Part shown: positions 22,400-32,636 of the stretch, in pieces
Layout: the number at the start of each line of letters is the position of its first letter
How positions within the stretch are numbered: position 1 is the first letter of the stretch
DNA from: Anagrus nilaparvatae
Taxonomy: Eukaryota; Arthropoda; Insecta; Hymenoptera; Mymaridae
Direction of reading: 5' to 3'
Length of the DNA: 64,000 bases
Assembly (NCBI GenBank): GCA_022575985.1
Contig: JAKSXM010000007.1
Location: forward strand, 34,164,501-34,228,500
Notes under the pieces: generated by a model
The model's input: the letters and a program-made list of their open reading frames with translations, nothing else
The model's database searches: none
What the model was told of the DNA's origin: nothing
Program-made: the position numbers and the translations under genes

Positions 22400-23240
22400 C
22401 CAAAAAAACTATAAGGATCTCATTTGGCTGCTCAAAGTACGAAAATAGCAAAAACACCCTTTTTAGGGGTTGTTTTTGCTAATTTAAGGTTGAGTTATTA
22501 ATTATTTATCAAAAATTCCCCTAAATTCTTGATCAGCGACCCATAAAACCTGTAAGGACCTAACCTGTTCGCTCAAAGTGCGAAAATAGCAAAAACACCC
22601 TTTTTAGGGGTTGTTTTTGCTAATTTAAGGGTGAAATATTAATTATTTATTTCAAATTCCCCCAAATTCTTGATCATCACCCAAAAAAACTGTAAGGATC
22701 TCATTTGGCTGCTCAAAGTACGAAAATAGCAAAAACACCCTTTTTAGGGGTTGTTTTTGCTAATTTAAGGGTGAAATATTAATTATTTATCAAAAATTCC
22801 CCTAAATTCTTGATCAGCGACCCAGAAAACCTGTAAGGACCTAACCTGTTCGCTCAAAGTGCGAAAATAGCAAAAACACCCTTTTTAGGGGTTGTTTTTG
22901 CTAATTTAAGGGTGAAATATTAATTATTTATTTCAAATTCCCCCAAATTCTTGATCATCACCCAAAAAAACTGTAAGGATCTCATTTGGCTGCTCAAAGT
23001 ACGAAAATAGCAAAAACACCCTTTTTAGGGGTTGTTTTTGCTAATTTAAGGGTGAAATATTAATTATTTATCTTCCCTCAAATTCTTGATCAGCGACCCA
23101 AAAAACCTGTATGGACATAATCTGGTCGCTCAAAGTGCAAAAATATCAAAAAAACCCCCGTTTAGGATTAATTTTTGCTAATTTAACTGTGAAATACTAA
23201 TTATTCATTGAAAACTACCTGAAATTCTTGTTCAGCGACA
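22400..23240. repeat. Higher-order tandem array of alternating 141-bp monomers
   Basis: The block CAAAAACACCC occurs at 22449, 22590, 22730, 22871 and 23011, spaced 140-141 bp. Monomers alternate: type A has CTCATTTGGCTGCTCAAAGTAC and GATCATCACCC, type B has CTAACCTGTTCGCTCAAAGTGC and GATCAGCGACCC. The order A-B-A-B-A makes a 281-bp higher-order unit. It is inverted relative to the array at 20.29-21.01 kb. Confidence 0.9.
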
Positions 23241-25411
23241 AGATTATTTAATATTAATTTAATGATAAAAAATTTTTTTGTATTCTCCCTGCATAGTTAA
23301 ATATTTTATAGCAAAATTCAAAAATCCTTTGCTTTAAAATAATTTAAAAGGCTAAATATTTGGATAAAAATTAGGACTTAGGCAAAAAAATCTGTACAAC
23401 ACCAAAAATTTGCAAAAAAAATTATAATTTTATTAGAAACAAAAAAAAAAATTAAAACTGATACATTTCTCTTGCGTTCAATTCAAATTAAAAAAAAACC
23501 GCACAAGACTTGATCACATATGCTGGATTTAGCCAAGTGTTTAAAGTTGAGCTTTTCCAGGAATTGGTGCAACCTACATTATAGGAAAGACATTAATTTT
23601 AATTATATAGGATAAATAATATAAAATGAATAGTATATTGTTCTTAAATTTATTAATTTTACCATGCAACATTTTTGGGCTAGAACTTAGAATAATTTTG
23701 AATTTGGGACTTTGATTTTTCACACGAAACATGTTTATAGGGTTCCTTGAAATAGAACCCAAATCAATGAATTTTCAGGGGGGGGGGGTCAAATTGACTT
23801 AGAATAATTTCGATTTAGGGACTTAGAATAATGCGAAGGCTTAGGGACTTAGAATAATTTAGGTTTCGGGACTTAGAATAATTTTGATTAAATTGAAATC
23901 AGTAAAATCGAGGATTAAATAATTATGAATTTAAAAAAATTAGAACTCCCATGTAAAAAGTAGGTACTAGAACTTCAAAAAAAAATTAAATTGTGATTTT
24001 TTTAAAATTTATTTATTTTTAAAAAGTTTCAAAAAAACAGATCTCAAAAATTGCGTAAAAACGATCATTTTAAAACTAATATTTACATAGAAAAAAAATA
24101 GTTATCACGCCCAAACTCCAGTCAAAATACGGGGGGGGGGGCTTACGGTTGCGAATATGAGATTTGCTCTAGTATAGGTTTTTTGGGTCGCTGAAAACGA
24201 ATTTCATGGATTTCTTAATGAAAAGTTAAAACTTCACCCTTATATTAACTAAAACTACCCCCAAAAGGCGGATACATCAAAAATACCCATTTTGGGGGTT
24301 GTTTTTGCAAATTTAAGGGTAACCCCTCTTTTTTCTTAGCCAAAAGACCCCAATTTTATAAAAAAAATAATTTTTGAAATTAATTTTTATTTGTAACATT
24401 TCTAGTATAGATTTATGGCTACACTGTCAGGTTATTGCACTTGAATTGAACCGTTTTCTTTTTTTTTTTTTAATTGCAATTGTGAAATTTATTTTATTCA
24501 ATTTCTTGGTTTTGATACCTATTTTTTTTTTGGGGGGGGGTGTGATAATTTTTTTTTTGTATGCAAATATTAGTTTTAAAATGATCGTTTTTACGCAATT
24601 TTTGAGATCTGTTTTTTTGAAACTTTTTAAAAATAAATAAATTTTAAAAAAATCACAATTTAATTTTTTTTTGAAGTTCTAGTACCTACTTTTTACATGG
24701 GAGTTCTAATTTTTTTAAATTCATAATTATTTAATTCTCGATTTCACTGATTTCAATTTAATCAAAATTATTCTAAGTCCCGAAACCTAAATTATTCTAA
24801 GTCCCTAAGCCTTCGCATTATTCTAAGTCCCTAAATCGAAATTATTCTAAGTCAATTTGACCCCCCCCCCCCTGAAAATTCATTGATTTGGGTTCTATTT
24901 CAAGGAACCCTATAAACATGTTTCGTGTGAAAAATCAAAGTCCCAAATTCAAAATTATTCTAAGTTCTAGCCCAAAAATGTTGCATGGTAAAATTAATAA
25001 ATTTAAGAACAACATACTATTCATTTTATATTATTTATCCTATATAATTAAAATTAATGTCTTTCCTATAATGTAGGTTGCACCAATTCCTGGAAAAGCT
25101 CAACTTTAAACACTTGGCTAAATCCAGCATATGTGATCAAGTCTTGTGCGGTTTTTTTTTAATTTGAATTGAACGCAAGAGAAATGTATCAGTTTTAATT
25201 TTTTTTTTTGTTTCTAATAAAATTATAATTTTTTTTGCAAATTTTTGGTGTTGTACAGATTTTTTTGCCTAAGTCCTAATCTTTATCCAAATATTTAGCC
25301 TTTTAAATTATTTTAAAGCAAAGGATTTTTGAATTTTGCTATAAAATATTTAACTATGCAGGGAGAATACAAAAAAATTTTTTATCATTAAATTAATATT
25401 AAATAATCTTA
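23241..25411. mobile_element. 2.2-kb palindrome with near-identical 875-bp arms
   Basis: The left arm (23241 to about 24115) and right arm (about 24537-25411) are inverted copies so similar that the same 62-codon frame appears in both (23574-23762 minus, 24888-25076 plus). Repeated GACTTAGAATAATTT lines and an 11-12 base G/C run lie in each arm. The unpaired centre (24.12-24.54 kb) contains the GGGTCGCTGAAAACGAA motif. High arm identity suggests a recent origin or ongoing gene conversion. The repeated open frames show no protein signature. Confidence 0.85.
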
Positions 25412-26639
25412 TTTATTATATTAATTCGTTTTTTATTCGAATTAATAATAAAATAATTAAATTTTTATGATTTAAATTTTTTTTTACCCCAGATCTGATC
25501 GCAGATCTGATCACAGATCTACGTCGATAATCTGGTATCAGTTCTGATCACAGATCTGCGATCATTTCTGCGGTCATTTCTGCTATCAGATCTGTGAACA
25601 GACGCCACACCAGGGTATACACAATGTGTACCCCAAAAGAGTCCTTCTAGGAGGACTGTGCTTGGGTACTATTTATAAGAATTTTTTGTTGCAGAATAAT
25701 AAAAACTATAAGGATTGAAAAATGGATACGTCAGAATTCCTATTAATTAGTTTTAAATTTGATGAAATATCAAAAGTTATTATTTATAGATAGCATAAAT
25801 TTACCATAAAATACAAGGTTTCATAAAATGATTTTCGGAAATTATCCCATTCTAAATTTTAGTGATTCTATTTACGAATCTGGAATGGAATGTTTCTGCA
25901 AAATTCATTTATGGGTCTGTTTTCAAAAAATCTAGATTTTAAGGTTCTGAGAATTGACCCGGATGGACAACGACAGTTATGAACAGTGAATGGCTCCCAT
26001 GGTTTTTATGTATGTATAAATTTAGGGGTTGTTTTAACACCCTGCCTCCGGGGAGGGATGAATACATTTATGATAGTTTAAATAGCATAAAGTATTTGTA
26101 AATACTTTTTTTTTTGCTACACGAAAAAAAGTAAAAAAATAATCTTTTATCAAGTTTTTCCTATTTTTTGAAATTTTGGGGGTAGTTTTCATCCTCTATA
26201 ATTAGCCCATATATCCTAATTTTGGTCAACTATAAAAAAATCGCAATATCTTCTTAATCCATCGTCAAAAAATAAAATATATTTTACCATATTAACTTTA
26301 CTATCGAAATTTCGCAAAAAAAACCCCTAAAAAGGAGTAGTTTCTGCTGATTTAAGGGTGTTCTCTTATTTTATTATTTAAGGGTAATCCCCAGCCATAT
26401 TGGACATAGAATTCGAATTCAGCGACCCAAAAAACATATAATAGAGCAAATCTTAGCCTTTCGACTGGTTTCAACCCCCCGCCCTCTACCATTTTGACAG
26501 GAGTAAAAGGAATAAAGCGTGTGGTGAGCAAGAAAAGGAAGAATTTAGAGGAGTAATTTTTATAGTAATAATTATATTTTCTAAAATTTAATTATTTGAC
26601 AATAATTATTAAAAGTTTGAATTAAAAAAACACATAAAA

Positions 26640-27722
26640 TAGCGCGCGAATTGACCCAAACTAGCCCTTAAAAGGGCATTTTTGCTACATTCACTGCAAC
26701 CCTCTAAAATTTGGTATACGGGGGTTTTCGAGCTCGCTGATCACGAATATTCAATTATTTTTAATGAAAAATTATACCTTAACCCTTAAATTGGCCAAAA
26801 CTATCCTTAAAAAGGGCATTTCTGCTACATTCACTATTATGAACTGCCATTGAACTAATTAGTGGAGTGGTGGATGAGGATGAGGTAGATAATTAATCTT
26901 AACAATTATAAGTTATATTGTGCTTAATAATGCCTTTATTATAAAAGTATGTGTTCCTTAGAACACGGCAAGGCGCACACTACCGGTTGGGCCTGTGGTC
27001 GGAGCCGGTGTGCATATTTACTATCTCTCTCTTTTACATACACATATGATTTACATTCATTATTTTCTTAACATTCACTCTAAGCCTTTTAAATCAGCCT
27101 TTTAAAATTGGTATACGGAGTTTTTTTGGGTGGCTAATCACGAAAATCGGGGTCTTTTCTATAAGAAATTGGAGCTTGACCCTTAAATTGGACAAAACCT
27201 GCCCTAAAAAGGGTATTTTTGCAACGTTCAGTCTAGGCTTTAGAAATTTTGTATACGGGGGTTTTTTGATCGCTGATCACGAATTTTGAGGTTTTTTTTA
27301 ATGAAAAATTAGACCATCACCCTTGAATTAACCAAAACTACCCCTGAAGAGGTTTAAAATTTTGATTAGCTTATTAATATTGTAAATAAATAAATCATTA
27401 ATTTTTTATCGTACCGTACATGTAAGCAAATGTTTTATCATTTGAAAAAAATTTTTAAATTATTAGGTGAAAAACCTATGTTTGGTGTAGTTTTGGCCAA
27501 TTTAAGGGCAAAGGTCTAATTTTGCATAAAAAAACCTGAATATTCGTGATCTGCGACCCAAAAAACTCCCGTATACCAAATTTTAGAGGGCTAGAGTAAA
27601 TGTGGCAAGAATGCGCTTTTAAGAGCTAGTTTGGGCCAATTTAAGGGCAAATGTATAATTTTTCATTAAAAATAATTAAATGATCATGATCAGTGACCCA
27701 AAAAACCCCCGTATATCAAATT
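26640..27722. repeat. Inverted repeat with AAATTGGCCAAAACTA motif
   Basis: The left side (26640-27360, several units with GTATACGGGGGTTTT and GCTGATCACGAAT) is inverted at 27480-27720 (ATTCGTGATCTGCGACCC, CCCGTATACCAAATTTTAGAGGG). It belongs to the same repeat family as the 20-23 kb arrays. Confidence 0.7.
26836..27070. mobile_element. 235-bp insertion flanked by 9-bp direct repeats
   Basis: ACATTCACT stands on both sides (26827-26835 and 27071-27079). A neighbouring repeat unit at about 26690 has the same sequence uninterrupted (CTACATTCACTGCAACCCTC), which serves as an empty site. The insert contains a GC-rich patch (CGGCAAGGCGCACACTACCGG) and a TATTATAAAAG box. No inverted termini are seen. 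A 9-bp duplication is typical of Mutator-like elements, but the class is open. Confidence 0.6.
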
Positions 27723-27889
27723 TTATAATTTTCAGAAAAATTGTATATTTTCAAAAAATTGTATATTTTCAAATCTATTTATATTTTCAAAAATTTTAAA
27801 TAAAAAAAAATTTAACAAACATTTTGTTTTTCAAAAAATTTTAATTTTCATAAATTTAAAATTAAAAAAAAAAAAAAAATGGAGGGTCG

Positions 27890-28310
27890 GTTATGGGAGG
27901 TTCCACTGTATGTTTTTTTTGTCGCTGAATTCAAATCTGATTTAAATTCAGTGACCTCTAAAGCTCATATTTTATTGTTGATTTTATAAATCCCAATTGT
28001 TAATAACTTTTATGTTGAAAACAAGTTGACAACTGTCAACTGTCATTATTAGTTTTTTAGATTTGAATTCAGCGACGTCAAAAGCATATAAATATGTACG
28101 AATTTTTTAAATCCCGATTACTTATTACCGTTTTACAGCTAGTTGACAGCTGTCAACAGTAAATATCAATTTTTTCAGCAGATTTGAATTCAGGAACGAC
28201 AAAAGCATATATATTTGTGCTGATTTTTTAAAATCGATCACTTTCGACCGTTTGACAGCTAGTTGACAGCTGTCAATATCATTATTCTGACATCAGATTC
28301 ATTTTTTTTT
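27890..28310. repeat. Tandem units with TTGACAGCTGTCAA palindrome, first block
   Basis: Three units of about 115 bp carry GATTTGAATTCAG(C/G)(G/A)AC, a CATATA segment and GACAGCTAGTTGACAGCTGTCAA. The same family continues at 29.6-29.96 kb. Confidence 0.8.
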
Positions 28311-28374
28311 GCAAAAATAGTGTCACGTGGTCGTATATACCGATTGAACTAAGAATTTACAAAATTTTTTTGTC

Positions 28375-29089
28375 TTAAGGTGGCAGGTCGTACCCGAGGG
28401 GAAAAAAAATCGATTTTTTGTTTTTGGTTTTTTTGGGTTCGAAAACATCTTAAGAATATTGAAAAAAATTTTTATAATGATATCTTGAATAATAAGGAAG
28501 TTATAGAAGATTAAGCAAGACACCGCGATAGGCGTAAGATACAGTATTCTAAACTTTAAACGCGTTTTTATCGAAACAACGTTTTTCGATTTGTGTACAC
28601 GATAACTCAAAAAATAATTAAGATATCTTCCTAATTTTTTGGCTGCACTTTTAATATACAATTATCTTCTGGGTGGATGGAATGATTTTTCCAAAAAATG
28701 TCCCAATTTTTTTTTCTTCAAAAAAACATTTGAAAAAAATTGCAATTTTTGAAAAAAATTAAATAATTTTCAGAATTTTCCATTTTTCAAAATTTGAATC
28801 CATCAATCCAGAAGATAATTGTATTTTTAAAGTGTAGCCAAAAAATTAGGAAGATATCTTAATTATTTTTTGAGTTATCGTGTACACAATGAAAAGTGAG
28901 GCCTAACTTTGAGCACCTGTACTCGGCGCCATTTTAGAGAAAAATAAAAAAAATTTTTTAAAAAATGTTTAGCAACTTATAATCTAATAAAGTGCCAATT
29001 TTCAAAAAATTATCTCATTTATTTCTACCCGAAAACCTATCCAGAACAAGACACCTTTTTTTTCCCTCGGGTACGACCTGCCACCTTAA
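28375..29089. mobile_element. TTAA-flanked palindromic MITE
   Basis: The ends are TTAA (28375-28378) followed by GGTGGCAGGTCGTACCCGAG, and its exact inverse followed by TTAA (29086-29089). Inner arms pair through TGTACACGATAACTCAAAAA and AAGATATCTTCCTAATTTTTTGGCTG. It carries the internal motif ACTTTAAACGCGTTTTTATCGAAAC, shared with two other TTAA elements here. It splits the TTGACAGCTGTCAA tandem array. No transposase. Confidence 0.8.
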
Positions 29090-29599
29090 AGTTTGTATTT
29101 CAAAAAGTTATTGACCATACACCTTAAAAATTAACAAAATTTTACGTTAAAAAAAAATTTGTGGCTAAAATATGACAAAAAAGCCTTTACCGTTCCCCTA
29201 AAAAGCCTTTACTGTTCCAAATAAGAAATTGGTGTTTTAGGCACAATAAGGGCATGGATTTTTATTTTCATTTTTTTAAAGTCTGTATTTCACTTAATTT
29301 TAGACGTACCAACAGATATTTAACTTTAAATTAATGTTTTAGATCCTATTTTAGTAAAATATGACCGAAAATTTCGTATTTATTCACAAAAGCATAAAAA
29401 TACTTTTTTATACCTCAAGAAATAATCGGTTTAAAGCACAATAATGAAAATCTTTTAATTTTACTAAGTTTTTATGACAATAACAAGTTGATCCTTTGAT
29501 AAAAAAAACTTTTACTTTATGTTTACTAAAAATTACAGCACTAAAACAAGATTCTTATATTATTTTTTTTAAATCTATTTTTGCAAAAAAAATGAAAAT

Positions 29600-29965
29600 G
29601 AGCCATATATGTGTGCTGGTTTCATAAATCCCTGATTATATATTGCCGTTTGACAGCTAGTTGACAGCTGTCAATATCATTTTTCTGACATCAGATTTGA
29701 ATTCAACGACAACAAAAACATGTATATGTGTGCTGGTTTCATAAATCCCGATTATAAATTACCGTTTGACAGCTAGTTGACAGCTGTCAACTGTCAATAT
29801 CATTTTTCTGACATCAGATTTGAATTCAGCGACAAAAAAAACATATATTTGTGTGTTGGTGTCATAAATCCCGATTATAAATTACCGTTTGACAGCTAGT
29901 TGACAGCTGTCAACTATCAATATCATTTTTCTGACATCAGATTTGAATTGAGCGACCTCAAAAAC
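29600..29965. repeat. Tandem units with TTGACAGCTGTCAA palindrome, second block
   Basis: Three units of about 119 bp, with GTTTGACAGCTAGTTGACAG near 29647, 29766 and 29887 and CATTTTTCTGACATCAGATT in each. Confidence 0.85.
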
Positions 29966-30049
29966 GTAAGACTGTATACTTTTATTTATCAAAAGATGCA
30001 ATATAAAATAAAATATGACCTTTTTCAGTAGTGAATAATATTGGATCTA

Positions 30050-30262
30050 TGAAGCTTTGGAGCTTTGTGGGAGCCGAAGAAAGCATTTTGGAGCTTCGTG
30101 CCCATTGAGACTTTTGCTCAGGATGACGAAATGTACAACATACCAAAAATTCAGCCAATTCCGCCGAAACGCGAATCTCATAAGGTTTGTGCGGGGTCCT
30201 TTAGGGATAATAAATATATACCCGGAAAAGAATTAAATTTTTACATTGTAAATAACATTTAA
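30050..30262 (+). CDS. Unrecognised short open frame
   Basis: The frame reads a mixed-composition peptide (for example ETFAQDDEMYNIPKIQ and ESHKVCAGSFRDNKY) that looks more protein-like than its AT-rich surroundings. It has no ATG near its start and a stop codon just upstream, so it could be an exon or a fragment. AAG|GTTTGT within it could be a donor. I recognise no family. It lies 340 bp from the PrimPol-type fragment but on the other strand. Confidence 0.3.
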
Positions 30263-30599
30263 ATTTTTTATTAATTATTTAAAAAGAAAATTTAACATAA
30301 AAAATGTTTAAAATCGAAATAAAAAAGAAATTCGTATTTTAAAAACTAAAGTATCTAATCTTAAAACTAAAAAGAAGATTTTAATTTAAACGCACGCACA
30401 TGAGTATATAATATGGTAATTAAAATAAAATAAAATATAGGTATATATTAATAATTTAAGGTTCTTTTAACGTAAATAAATTTGATTTAAATAATTTATT
30501 TAATTATAAATATAGCAGAAAATGTACAAAATGTAACAAAACATTTAATTTTAAAATTGTAAATAAAACAATTGGTGACAGTTTTTTTTTTATTACTTA

Positions 30600-30800
30600 T
30601 CATTTTAACTTCAATCTCTTTTCAAACGTAAAATTAAAATCTTCTTCAAATGTTAAATAATTAGACTCAACTTTTTTCAATTTACAATCATCATTATGAC
30701 ACCTTCTCCAATATCGATTAGTTGCCGTGTCTATTATTAAATATGTCCTATTACCTGAATGGTTCCTGTTGGCTACTCGACAATATTAATTTCCACGAAT
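30600..30800 (-). pseudogene. PrimPol-type zinc motif fragment
   Basis: From the Cys codon at 30780-30782 the minus strand reads CRVANRNH, then YLIIDTATNRYW, then CHNDDC, ending at TGA (30600-30602). The spacing C-x6-H-x19-C-x4-C equals that of the zinc knuckle of PrimPol primase-polymerases, and the hydrophobic strand (YLIID) and Tyr-Trp before the third ligand also fit. After it comes an acidic-aromatic tail (LTFEEDFNFTFE), as at a PrimPol C-terminus. Two codons before the first Cys is a TAA, so this copy is broken or its upstream exon boundary is not recognised. The catalytic domain is not seen. Confidence 0.45.
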
Positions 30801-30819
30801 ATTTATTAAAAAATAACCA

Positions 30820-31040
30820 ACTTTATATTAAGGTTTGATTGAATCAAAAGAGCCAGGAAATATAATATTTTTAATAGAATTTACATATTCATAACTCAAT
30901 TTAATGTTCATAAAAAGTATCTGTCCATTGTCAATAGCTTTTTCATTATTAGAATTAAATATTGTATTCAATGTGAAGATAGGAATATTGAAAATATTTT
31001 TTAGAAATATGGTAATTGTTTAGTTCATAAGGTTCTGGTT
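30820..31040 (-). pseudogene. Open fragment upstream of the PrimPol-type motif
   Basis: The minus-strand frame reads FTLNTIFNSNNEKAIDNGQI, then a stretch ending PGSFDSIKP and a stop. It looks coding by composition, ends before the zinc fragment in another frame, and is cut on its other side by the copia element. I do not recognise the family; with the fragments at 41.5-44.1 kb it may be one gene split by insertions. Confidence 0.35.
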
Positions 31041-31046
31041 GTATAT

Positions 31047-31229
31047 TGTTGGACTGTGGCGCCTCCGCGCACTTCCTTTTTATACTATGTGGTGAAGAAG
31101 GAGGAGAAGCTAACAGTTCAGTTCCATGCTGGTCGTCGCTCAGTACATATCGCAGACGCGTATTGATTGCTTATAATAAAATCACTTATTAATTATTGTT
31201 AATTAAACGTGTAAATGACGAGTTATAAA
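31047..31229 (+). repeat. 5' LTR of the copia element (183 bp matching)
   Basis: It starts TGTTGGACTGTGGCGCCTCC and is identical to the start of the 3' LTR through GACGAGTTATAAA. After 31229 the two copies diverge at once; the last 93 bp of the 3' LTR are absent here. Confidence 0.9.
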
Positions 31230-31368
31230 GAAGTGTGTATAAAAATTAATTAAATTTTGGTGAGAGAAATTAAAGAAGTGTGTGGAAAATTATTTTTTAA
31301 AAAAATAAAATTAATTATTTTTGTGTGTTTCCATTTATATATTTATATATATATATATAGAAGAGAAA

Positions 31369-31393
31369 ATGGAGACCGAGCAGAAAGTAAAAG
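31369..31393 (+). CDS. Copia gag exon 1 (start codon)
   Basis: ATGGAGACCGAGCAGAAAG gives METEQKVK plus one base, followed by a donor, G|GTAGGA. The proposed phase (1) matches exon 2. It would supply the only ATG for Gag, because exon 3 has none before codon 64 of its open frame. Supported by frame continuity, not by transcript data. Confidence 0.6.
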
Positions 31394-32154
31394 GTAGGAT
31401 TTTTTTTATTATTGGTGTGAAATGGATGAGAGAAAAATTACCGGTAATTAATTAATTAAATTGAATTTTTTTTATTGCTAAATTAATTATTGAAAAGTGG
31501 ATGAGTAAAGGAATTAAAAATTAAATTTTTATTTGACGTGTATGTGTATGTGTGTGTTTTACACAAAATGGCCGAAACCGACGCCAAGTTTTTCTCGATG
31601 GTGATGTACACGCCGGGCAGAAATTGTGTTTTACAAAGATGGCGCTCGAAATTTTTTTTATTGTTAAAATAAAAACGATCGATGACGAGAGAAATAATTT
31701 TTAATTTTCTTTCTTTTCAATAATTAAATATAAAAAGAAAAGTGAATAGATTTTGTTCGTACGAAAATGAAATTAATTAGATGCGCATAAATAAGACGTG
31801 AAATTTTTATTATTATTATTTTAGCGGGAAATGAAATTCGTGTGTGTGTTTTTGCGCGTGTATGTGTCCTGCACCCGGAAATATACGCACGAACATAACC
31901 TTTTTTTAAGAAATGAAGAAAATAAAATGAATTTTTTTTTAAAGTTATGTGTATGTGTCTTTGCAAGTATGTGTTCTACGTGTAAGATTACATGAATTTT
32001 AACCTTTTTTTTAAAAATTATAAGAGAACGAAACGAAAAGTTGTAGATGTGAATTTATTATATGCATATAAAATAAAGATGTGAATTTTTATTAAATTTT
32101 TTAAATAATTCTTTTTAGAATAAGACTTAAATTTAAGCAATATATTTCTTTTAG

Positions 32155-32286
32155 AAAATAAAGATCTATACATCAGTCTCATAACAATGTATGAAGCAAA
32201 TGGGATGAGAGAGAAATATGGAGGTGAAAACGGAGATGAGAACGTGATTCGACTTGTAACCGAAAGTGGCTCAACTGTTTATATAG
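32155..32286 (+). CDS. Copia gag exon 2
   Basis: The acceptor TTTCTTTTAG precedes an open 132-nt segment (LYISLITMYEANGMREKYGG and onward) ending at ATAG|GTGTGT. It enters with two bases of the split codon and leaves one base, in phase with both neighbours. Unspliced, the frame stops at once (TAA after GTG). The charged, Glu-rich composition resembles exon 3. Confidence 0.6.
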
Positions 32287-32636
32287 GTGTGTAATTTTTT
32301 TTAGAAAAGATAAAATTTTTAAATAAATTTTTTTTTGACGTCAAATTAATAAAATTAGGTACCTAAAATTAAAACTAAAATTTAAAAATTCATGAATTTT
32401 AAAATAAATAAATTTTTTTCAACATTAGCTGGTTTGTGAATAGTATAAATTATTATTGTGTTCATAATATGTTAAATATTTACAAGGGTGATCTTGAATA
32501 ATATCTTGTGTTCGGATATGTGAAAGGTCATTCACTTTGTAGTTTTTCGTGCTTGTGTTCAGTCGATAAATTACGGAGTTAAATTCTTACCCTTTTATTA
32601 CTTGTGCATGATTAGACTAAGTTAAAATCTTTTCAG

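Larger units (their letters stand above)
18436..26517. repeat. Outer arms of an 8-kb nested palindrome
   Basis: Left segments at about 18440-18790, 19050-19090 and 19395-19560 recur inverted and in mirrored order at about 26150-26515, 25955-26000 and 25480-25630. Clear anchors are TTTGCTCTA(C/A)TATATGTTTTTTGGGTCGC and the AGATCTG-rich block. Between the arms lie two further palindromes and three tandem arrays. One sub-segment (18.88-19.02 and 26.00-26.10 kb, ATGTATGTATAAATTTAGGGG) is in direct orientation, so the arms were rearranged after the fold formed. Confidence 0.75.

Noticed and set aside
23574..23762. Identical 62-codon frames in both arms of the 23-25 kb palindrome
   Set aside because: They are identical because the arms are; composition is low-complexity and no motif supports a protein.
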